Of a DNA stretch of 38,891 nt, positions 31,771 through 38,891 are shown piece after piece. Every line of letters starts with the position of its first letter. Within the stretch, counting starts at the first letter, position 1. Made by a program: the position numbers and the translations under genes. Below the pieces are notes generated by a model that saw only the letters and a list, made by a program, of their open reading frames with translations, was not told the origin of the DNA and did not search any database. The stretch is from Dissophora ornata (taxonomy: Eukaryota > Mortierellomycota > Mortierellomycetes > Mortierellales > Mortierellaceae): positions 1-38,891 of the forward strand of contig MU616826.1 of the NCBI GenBank assembly GCA_025201705.1. Direction: 5' to 3'.

Positions 31771-34700
31771 ATGATAAGCAATATGGTATTGTCGTTGAGA
31801 AACGTTCTCGCGCCAGCGGCGGCTCTTGAGGTTGCCAAAGTGCATTTGAAGAACGCACGGGAAACAGAGAATTCAGAATTGGCTCTCACGTTTTGTGGCG
31901 AAGCGATAACCGCATTATCCCGCATAAGACGATCCGTGAGAAAGACTCTTGTTGCTTCTTCGTGCGCTGAGGATCGGAGCCTGCGCAATGAGATCGCTGC
32001 CACCTATCTTGAGTTTGGCAGACTGTTGGACAGATTGGAGAGTCGATCCAAGGCAAAGGCCTGTTATATGAATGTGGAAAAATGGGGGTAAGTAAATGAT
32101 ATCACGCTGACTGTCTGTATACGAGAGCAAAGGACAATACATGCATTCATCTGACTATACTACGATCCTACATAATTAATTTGTATTATGCTTTACAGCG
32201 GATCTGTTCAGGAGCCAAGTCAATCATCCTCTCGCCGAGTCGAAGTCGCATCGCTTCATGTTGCAGACCCTAATGCGGATACCGCCGCAAATATTGCTAT
32301 CAACCCCACTTCGAGTACCATTGCGGGTCCTGCTGATATTCCCACGTCGGCCCCTCCTCCACCCTCTACTCCCCCGCCTCCTTCTCTCCCTCTACTCCAG
32401 GACAGCCGAGCCCGCGACATTGCACTACTCCCTCCGAATATTTTTGCAAAGGACATGTATCAACCTCCTGACATAAACAATTTGCCAAGAGTTGAGGAGC
32501 GTCTCGAGAGCATATCTCAGCTGGTCCACTGTCTTGACCTTCTACAACCTTCGCAACCGCCCGACGACCCGCTCGACCAGACTGAGATCAATTGGCTAAA
32601 TGCTATAAAAGATGATCCAGACGAGCAGGAAAGACTGAAGATGCTGGTGACCAACTTGCTCCGAGAATTCGCCCGTGAGGAGATCAAGGATGCGAACGCT
32701 GTTGCAGAAATCGTGTGCCTGGTGCCAGTTCTCGAAAAAGACGATCTTCAGCAATTACTCCGGTTGTTTTCCCGTGGCATTGAGCAATCTAAATTGTTGG
32801 ACTCCAATCTAATCGAAGGATTGGCACAACTGGTGCAACGCGCTGTCCCAGGCCACCTCAACTCTGATGATCTGATCAAGATACTGGAACTCATCAGCAC
32901 GTGTTTACAAGACACTCACAAGCAATCGCAAAATTACATCTATCAGTTAACGCTCACGGTGTCGCACGTCTTGGATGCCATGGCCGATAGTAGCGTCAAG
33001 GGACTAGACCGCGAACGGCTCCATGCACCTCTTGCAGCCTATTTGCATGGTCTAGAGGGCAGCAGTGACCCATACTTAGTCTATCAAGCTGCTTATGCCT
33101 CACAAGCTTTACTATATGTCCCTGATAATGAAACGCCATGGCAAGCTACGGTGCGGCGCACAGGAAAAGTAGTCAAGGGTGTTTCAGGGCTAGTGAGCGC
33201 TGTAAAAGGCTTGGATCTTAACCGGTTTGTAGAAGGGTTGAGTCATATACAAGAAGGGCTGGCTGGAGCGTCAGAGGTCGTTACGCTGGCCAAAAACGCT
33301 TACAAAGACGCCAGCACACTGACCAAGAACGGAAAGCAGTTTCTGGACTGCCTCAAAGAGGGCTTCGCGGTCAGTCTCAAACGTGCGTGGTATCCAGCAT
33401 TACGTGGTGCAGATATCTTGCTTCGGAATGGCCATCTCATCGGGTTCAAGAGACTGGTCTGCGAAGCGCCATGCCGACGCGATCCTGTCTTTCAGTGGGG
33501 AGTATGTCAACGCCTCGGAGAGATCGCAGCCAATACAGAGTGCGATGACGACTCTCGAACAGGTTCTGTTGCGCTTCTAGGAGAGATGTATCAAAACGAT
33601 TCAGTCTGGGGCCAGGATGCCAACATAAAGCAATGGATCGTTGATATCCTTGTGCAACTGGCAGCTCCATCCGGAAGCGCTATGAAAGGTATGAGGGAGA
33701 GAAGGATGATGCAATGACACCATTGATGTCAATTGACACAGTAGCAAAATCTAACCAAACACCAACATGTACATGCTATAGCTGCCAACGCGCTGCTGCT
33801 GCAGTTAGAGAAGGATGGAGATGACAGAAAACAGGCACTTTACTGGTCTTACCGAGAGAAGGGTCCAAGCTCGCATCCCCTGGAGGTCATTCTATCGCTG
33901 CCGATGTCTCCGTCCCTGCTCGATCGCGTTCAGAACAAGGTCGACGTCGAGGCCACTTTGCGCCAGCTGAAAGAGCGACGATTACAAAGCGGGGGCGAAT
34001 TCGTGTATGTTTCCCCACAGGCGAAGGCTAATCTGACGGCTCGCGATGACACGCTGTTCCCTTTGATGGAGAAAGTGAAAGAGTTCCTGGGTAGCGAACA
34101 AAAGGTGTTTTTGCTGCTGGGAGACTCTGGCGCGGGGAAATCTACCTTTAGCCAGCAACTCGAGCGTGAGTTGTGGGAGAGCTACAAGAAGAAGGAAGGT
34201 CGGATCCCACTCTTCATCGCTCTCGCAGCAATCCAAACCCCTAAAGATGAACTCATCGCCAAACAACTAAAGAAGGAAGGGTTTACCGAGCATCAAATCC
34301 GAGAGATGAAGGTGTACCGCGAATTCATCTTGATTTGCGACGGGTATGACGAGAGTCGGCAGACACACAACTTGTACATGAGCAACCGACTGAACCAGCC
34401 AGGGGAGTGGCATGCACAAATGGTGATCAGCTGTCGCAGCGAGTACCTTGGCATCGATTATCGGGATCGCTTCCAACTGGTAGACCGTAATCACCAAGTG
34501 GCTTTGACCCTGTTTCAAGAAGCGGTTATTGCACCGTTCTCGAAGGATCAGATTGAAGACTACGTCAATCAATTCACGTCATTGAAAGGATCGCTATGGC
34601 AGGCCGCTGATTACTTGCAGGCTCTTGATCGAATTCCCAACATGAAAGACCTGGTGACGAACCCATTCCTGTTAACTTTGTCATTGGATGTGTTGCCGGG

Positions 34701-37700
34701 CATGGTAGATCCAGGACAAACCCTCTCGGCAACCCGAATCACAAGAGTCGCACTGTATGACCAGTTCGTGGAGCAGTGGCTGGAGCGCGGTAAAAAACGA
34801 TTAGTGGAGAAGGTGAGCGACAATGAGAGAGCGGCATTTGAGAGCTTGTACGACGAAGGATTCGCGGAGAAAGGCATTTCATTCTTAAAACGGTTGGCGA
34901 CAGCGATCTTTGATAATCAAGCGGGTAATTCGGTGGTCGAGTATTCGTCTGCTCGGGATCGAGGGACGTGGAAGGAGGCCTTCTTTAATCAAGACGCTGA
35001 GAAGAAACTTTTGCGTGAGGCTTGTCCTCTGAACCGCATCGGCAATCAATACCGGTTTTTCCATCGATCATTATTGGAATACAGTTTGGCGCGAGCAGTA
35101 TTTGAACCGCAGAAGGGACGAAAAGATGGACAAAGTATGATAGAATCGACGACCACTGCTTTACGTCGAGGGAGCACCAGTTCTTCTTACAGTTTCGAGA
35201 GTCAAGGGGCTTTGGAGGAAGTGCAAGTCGCCGTAGAACAGCCGGTGGTCGAGTCGCCTTTAGGACGGAAGAGCTTTGTAGGCGAGCCGTCGATTATACG
35301 ATTCTTAGTGGAGCGTGTACAACAAGAAGCTCTCTTCAAAAAACAGCTGCTGGCAGTCATTGAGCGATCGAGAACAGAACAGAAGGAGCTCGAGGCTGTA
35401 CGCAAGGCGGCGGCCAATGCGATCACAATATTGGTCAGAGCAGGAGTTCAATTTAATGGAGCGGATTTGAGAGGGATCCAAATTCCTGGAGCAGATTTAA
35501 GTCATGGTGTATTCGATTGCGCTCAGCTGCAAGGCGCGGATATGAGAAAGGTCGCTCTTCGCAGTGCATGGCTGCGTGGAGCAGATTTGAGCAACGCACA
35601 GATGGCAGGAGTGCAGTTTGGCGAACTGCCTTTTCTCCAAGGAGATAGCAATATCGAATTCTGCGTATATTCACCAAATAGGGAAACATTCACAACCAGT
35701 CTCGCCGAAGGCGAAATCAGTATCTTTACAACATCGAACTGGGAAAAAGTGTGGATGTTGCGCGGCCACAGCAAGCGTATTTGGAGCGTTGCGTATTCGC
35801 CACAAGGTGATCAGATTGCATCTGGCAGTGAGGATACTACAGTGCGACTTTGGGACATTGAAACTGGAGAATGTCGCCACATCTTGAGTGGCCACGGCAT
35901 GGGAGTCCAGATCATCGCGTATTCGCCAAGAGGTGATCAGATTGCATCTGGCAGCAAAGATAATACAGTGCGGCTGTGGAACCTTGAAACCGGAGAATGT
36001 CGCCACACCTTGAGCGGCCATAGCAACTGGGTTCGGAGCATCGCGTATTCAGCAAAAGGCGATGAGATTGCATCTGGCAGTGATGACTTCACAGTGCGGC
36101 TGTGGGACGTTGAAACCGGGGATTGCCACTACACCTTGAGCGGCCACAGCGACAAGGTTCACAGAGTCGTGTATTCGCCAAGAGGCGGTCAGGTTGCGTC
36201 TAGCAGTTGGGACAACACAGTGCGGCTGTGGAACATTGAAACCGGAGAATGCCGCCATACCTTGAGCGACCGCAGATGCATGGTTATGATAATCGCGTAT
36301 TCGCCAAAAGGCGATCAGATTGCGTCTATAAGTTCGGAAGAGACAGTGCGGTTGTGGGACGTTGAAACCGGAGAATGTCGCCACATCTTGAGCGGTCATA
36401 ATGGCATTGTTTCGAGCATCGCATATTCGCCGAAAGATAGTCAGATTGCGTCTGCCAGTCGGGACAAGACAGTGCGGCTGTGGGACACCGAAACCGGCGA
36501 TTGTCACCACACCTTGAGCGGCTATAGCGACTGTATTATGTACATCACATATTCGCCGAGAGGAGATCAGATTGCGTCTATCGGTGAGGACAATACAGTG
36601 TGGCTGCGGGACATTCAGACAGGAGATTACCGCTCCACCTTGAGTGGCCATGGCAAAAGTGTTTGGAGCATCGCATATTCTCCAAAAGATGATCAGATTG
36701 CTTCTGGCAGTGAAGATAATACTGTGCGGCTGTGGGACGTTGAAACTGGAGATTGCCACCACACCTTGAGCGGCTATGACATCGGGCCTCCGGGTATCGC
36801 GTATTCACCAAGTGGTGGTCAGATTGCGTCCGTTAGTTGGAACAATACAGTACAGTTGTGGGACGTTGAAACCGGAGAATGTCGCCACACCTTGATCGGC
36901 CATACTGACAATGTTATGAGCGTCGCGTATTCTCCAAAAGTCGATCAGATTGCGTCTGGCAGTTCTGACAATACAGTGCGCTTGTGGGACATTGAAACCG
37001 GAGAATGCCGCCACACCTTGATAGGCCATGTTTACACTGTCAAGAGCGTTGCGTATTCGCCAAAAGGTGATCAGATTGCATCCGGCAGTTATGACAAAAC
37101 AGTGCGGCTGTGGGACACTGAATCCGGAGAATGTCGCCACACCTTGAGCGGCCATTACAGCGGGGTCCTGATCATCGCGTATTCGCCCAGAGGTAGTCAG
37201 ATTGCGTCTGGCAGTTGGGACTATACAGTGCGGCTATGGGATGTTGAGACCGGAGAATGCCACCACACCTTGAGCGGCCATTATGGCAAGGTTACCACCA
37301 TCAAGTATTCGCCAAAAGGCGATCAGATTGCGTCTAGCAGTGAGGACAAGTCAGTGTTGCTGTGGGACCTTGAAACCGGAGAATGTCGCTACACCCTGAG
37401 TGGCCATAGCAACTTTGTTCAAAGCATCGCGTATTCGCCAAAGGGTGATCAGATTGCGTCTAGTAGTGATGACTGCGAAGTGCGGTTGTGGGATGTCACA
37501 TCTGGTCAATGTCGAGTCGTGATACAAAATTATGCCAAAGCTAGAAGCGTCGCCTGGAGATCAGTCCCAAATGGCTATTATTTAGTAGTTGGTTGTGAAG
37601 ACGGATCAGTGTTGCAGTGGCAGGTGATAGTAACGGGGAATGAGTACTGCGTACGCTTGCGCTGGAGATCTTTGCCGAATGCGCTTATATTGACGGATAC

Positions 37701-37797
37701 ATCTATACCAGATGTGCGAGGACTAAGTCGGCTGAATAAGCTGCTCTTAAAGCAGCGCGGAGCCATATTTAATGACATAAAAAACAAGTCCAATTAA
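31771..37797 (+). CDS. NLR-like NACHT protein with pentapeptide and WD40 repeats
   Basis: Model of 1940 aa in three exons: 31771-32087, 32199-33688 and 33782-37797, GT-AG introns in phase. Residues 1-105 are helical; a Pro-rich linker lies near 140-165; helical repeat-like sequence runs to about 650. NACHT-type NTPase: Walker A GDSGAGKST (716-724), Walker B FILICDGYDE (Asp789, Asp792, Glu793), sensor-like MVISCRSEY, and NACHT-distal FFHRSLLEYSLAR. Pentapeptide A(D/N)LxG-like repeats span about 1157-1217 (GADLRG, GADLSH, GADMRK, GADLSN). Then come 14 regular 42-residue WD40 repeats (about 1264-1851) with a degenerate repeat at each end, and a short tail. Fungal proteins of this build act as intracellular STAND receptors, some in nonself recognition. 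The ligand and output are unknown. An upstream coding exon before 31771 is possible but not seen. Confidence 0.88.
35443..35625 (+). repeat. Pentapeptide-repeat segment of the NLR-like gene
   Basis: Encodes about 60 residues of A(D/N)LxX-type repeats (FNGADLRGIQIPGADLSHG, then LQGADMRK and LRGADLSNAQMAG). Such repeats fold as a right-handed quadrilateral beta helix. It is in frame with the flanking NTPase and WD40 parts, so it is a domain rather than an insertion that breaks the gene. Confidence 0.85.
35764..37527 (+). repeat. Fourteen 126-bp tandem repeats encoding WD40 blades
   Basis: Starting at the GGC of the first full GH (35764) the sequence repeats every 126 bases without a single length change for 14 units, the last starting at 37402. 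The consensus blade is (x)VxxIAYSPKGDQIASGSxD, then xTVRLWDxETGECRHTLSGH. Nucleotide conservation between units is high and extends to silent positions, implying recent duplication or gene conversion. Diverged blades precede and follow the array, so the array has probably expanded from inside an older propeller. Confidence 0.95.
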
Positions 37798-38891
37798 AGC
37801 AATATGGTCAAAAGTTTGGGTTTTACGTTTCGGGTGTGTCGGATAACCAAGTAAAACTTCAATGTGCGCAACGTCTGACTATTAGGGACTTCTAGCTGAC
37901 TAGAATTGGATGAGTCTGGAGTAATGCTGTCTATCAACAGTGGAATTGTTAGTTTGGCATTTGGCGTCTGTTTCATTGTATATCCTTCCTGTTTGTCCAA
38001 GCAACTCGACATCTGTGGAGTGGCATAATAGCTCTTTCAAGTACAGAAACTACAGACTACGCCTCCAAAAGAATGGACCTCGGCATTATGGTTAAATCCT
38101 CTGTTTTAAACTTCTCTGCGCCTTCTTTCCAGCAAAGAAGAAATTAAAAGTATAGGGATCAATTTCCCCCCCTTTTCTACTTCCCAGAGTCCGTGAGACG
38201 TAAAGAGATCCAATTAACGTTGCGGTTTAGAATATTACGAGATGAAAACTTGTCGCGCGGTATCCGAGCGCTGCCGCCTCGAGCTGGAACACTCGCTTGA
38301 AACGATGCGAAGAAGGAAGGAGAGGGGGGTAGAGAGAGAGAGATAAAGAGAAAGTATTGGGGCATCAAGACAGCGAAAAAAAAAAACAAAAACAAAAACA
38401 AAGCAGCATGTGTCGCAGGCAAAGCGACTACCGCTCCCTTCTTTCAAGCTTGGCAACCAAGCTGTGGGCATGAACGTGTCCCTATTATGCGACGCAGGGG
38501 TTACGGCTTACTGCTGTGAGTCTGCCTTCAACACCCTCGGGCATTATATGAGTTATATGAGGAATGCCCTTCATTGAGTATTTTTTTTTGCAGAGTACGA
38601 AGGTGGTCCTCCCTGATCGCGTGGTATGTGTGCGTGTGTTTGAGTGCACAAACCATTTGACCGAGGTGAACCACGCTCTTTGAACGAAGCAGAAAGGCCA
38701 TCCACTTCGCCTCGCCCACACCCTAGTTTAAGCACGCAAGCACAAATTGGGTCGACAGTTTTCAGTTTCGCTGCAGATCAACATAAAAGCAACTATGCAC
38801 CTATCCACCCGGGGGTTGATCATACTACTTTTCATACAGTCGGAAACGAAAAGAACAAGGGGATTGCAGGGAGTTGGTAGATGTAACTTTA
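37798..38891. other. Right-hand intergenic flank
   Basis: No gene is supported. The stretch has short frames only, a GA-rich segment at 38310-38355, an A-rich segment with CAAAAA steps at 38377-38402, and a short TG-repeat at 38625-38641. The NLR-like 3' UTR must begin here; I see no clear polyadenylation hexamer near the stop. Confidence 0.45.

Noticed and set aside
35671..37155. Several minus-strand frames with internal repeats opposite the WD40 array
   Set aside because: Shadows of the 126-bp repeats; the repetition follows the sense coding.
38177..38471. Minus-strand frames with Phe/Leu-rich runs
   Set aside because: Arise from the A-rich and GA-rich tracts; would look like a signal peptide but no protein domain follows.

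Overview
The window is nuclear DNA of a filamentous fungus, most likely an early-diverging oleaginous one of the Mortierellomycota/Mucoromycota type. This is inference from content: intron-rich genes with short GT-AG introns, a one-piece fungal fatty acid synthase with tandem acyl carrier domains, a Sel1 fragment, and a NACHT protein carrying pentapeptide and highly uniform WD40 repeats. No database search was possible. Exon boundaries were worked out by hand from splice signals, phase continuity and family conservation.

Layout. 1-204: a probable 3'-terminal exon of an unidentified + strand gene. 1326-15059 (-): an eight-exon gene for a complete fused type I fatty acid synthase of 4159 aa, ordered AT-ER-DH-MPT-ACP-ACP-KR-KS-PPT. 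15060-17219: the FAS upstream flank, without a recognisable gene. 17220-19532 (-): an eight-exon three-RRM protein of the Pub1/TIA-1 family with a His/Asn/Gln/Gly-rich tail. 20148-20233 (-): a tRNA-like gene with a perfect B box, overlooked by three CACGTGAT motifs. 20475-21575 (-): a secreted or lysosomal GILT-family thiol reductase. 21814-24283 (-): an MFSD1-like major facilitator transporter with an acidic dileucine sorting motif. 24444-25486 (-): a small ribosome-assembly protein (Rsa3 family) with two tiny exons. It is divergent from 26370-27145 (+), ribosomal protein L35 (uL29), whose first codon lies on an unresolved upstream exon. 27627-29056 (+): the R-SNARE Sec22 in six exons.

From about 29.06 kb the character changes to accessory DNA. 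It holds a Sel1-repeat fragment, a possible small zinc-finger gene, a block of degenerate tandem units built on the palindrome TTCACCGGTGAA, and then a large NLR-like gene (31771-37797, 1940 aa). That protein has a helical N-terminal region, a NACHT NTPase, pentapeptide repeats, and 14 nearly identical 42-residue WD40 repeats with the variation concentrated at a few positions. The last 1.1 kb shows no gene.

How the genes relate. The left and centre carry housekeeping functions: lipid synthesis, RNA binding, lysosomal thiol reduction and transport, 60S ribosome assembly, and ER-Golgi fusion. Two neighbourhoods look meaningful: the Rsa3/L35 divergent pair (both 60S) and the GILT/MFSD1-like pair (both lysosomal by family). 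The NLR-like gene is the best candidate for an undescribed recognition system.
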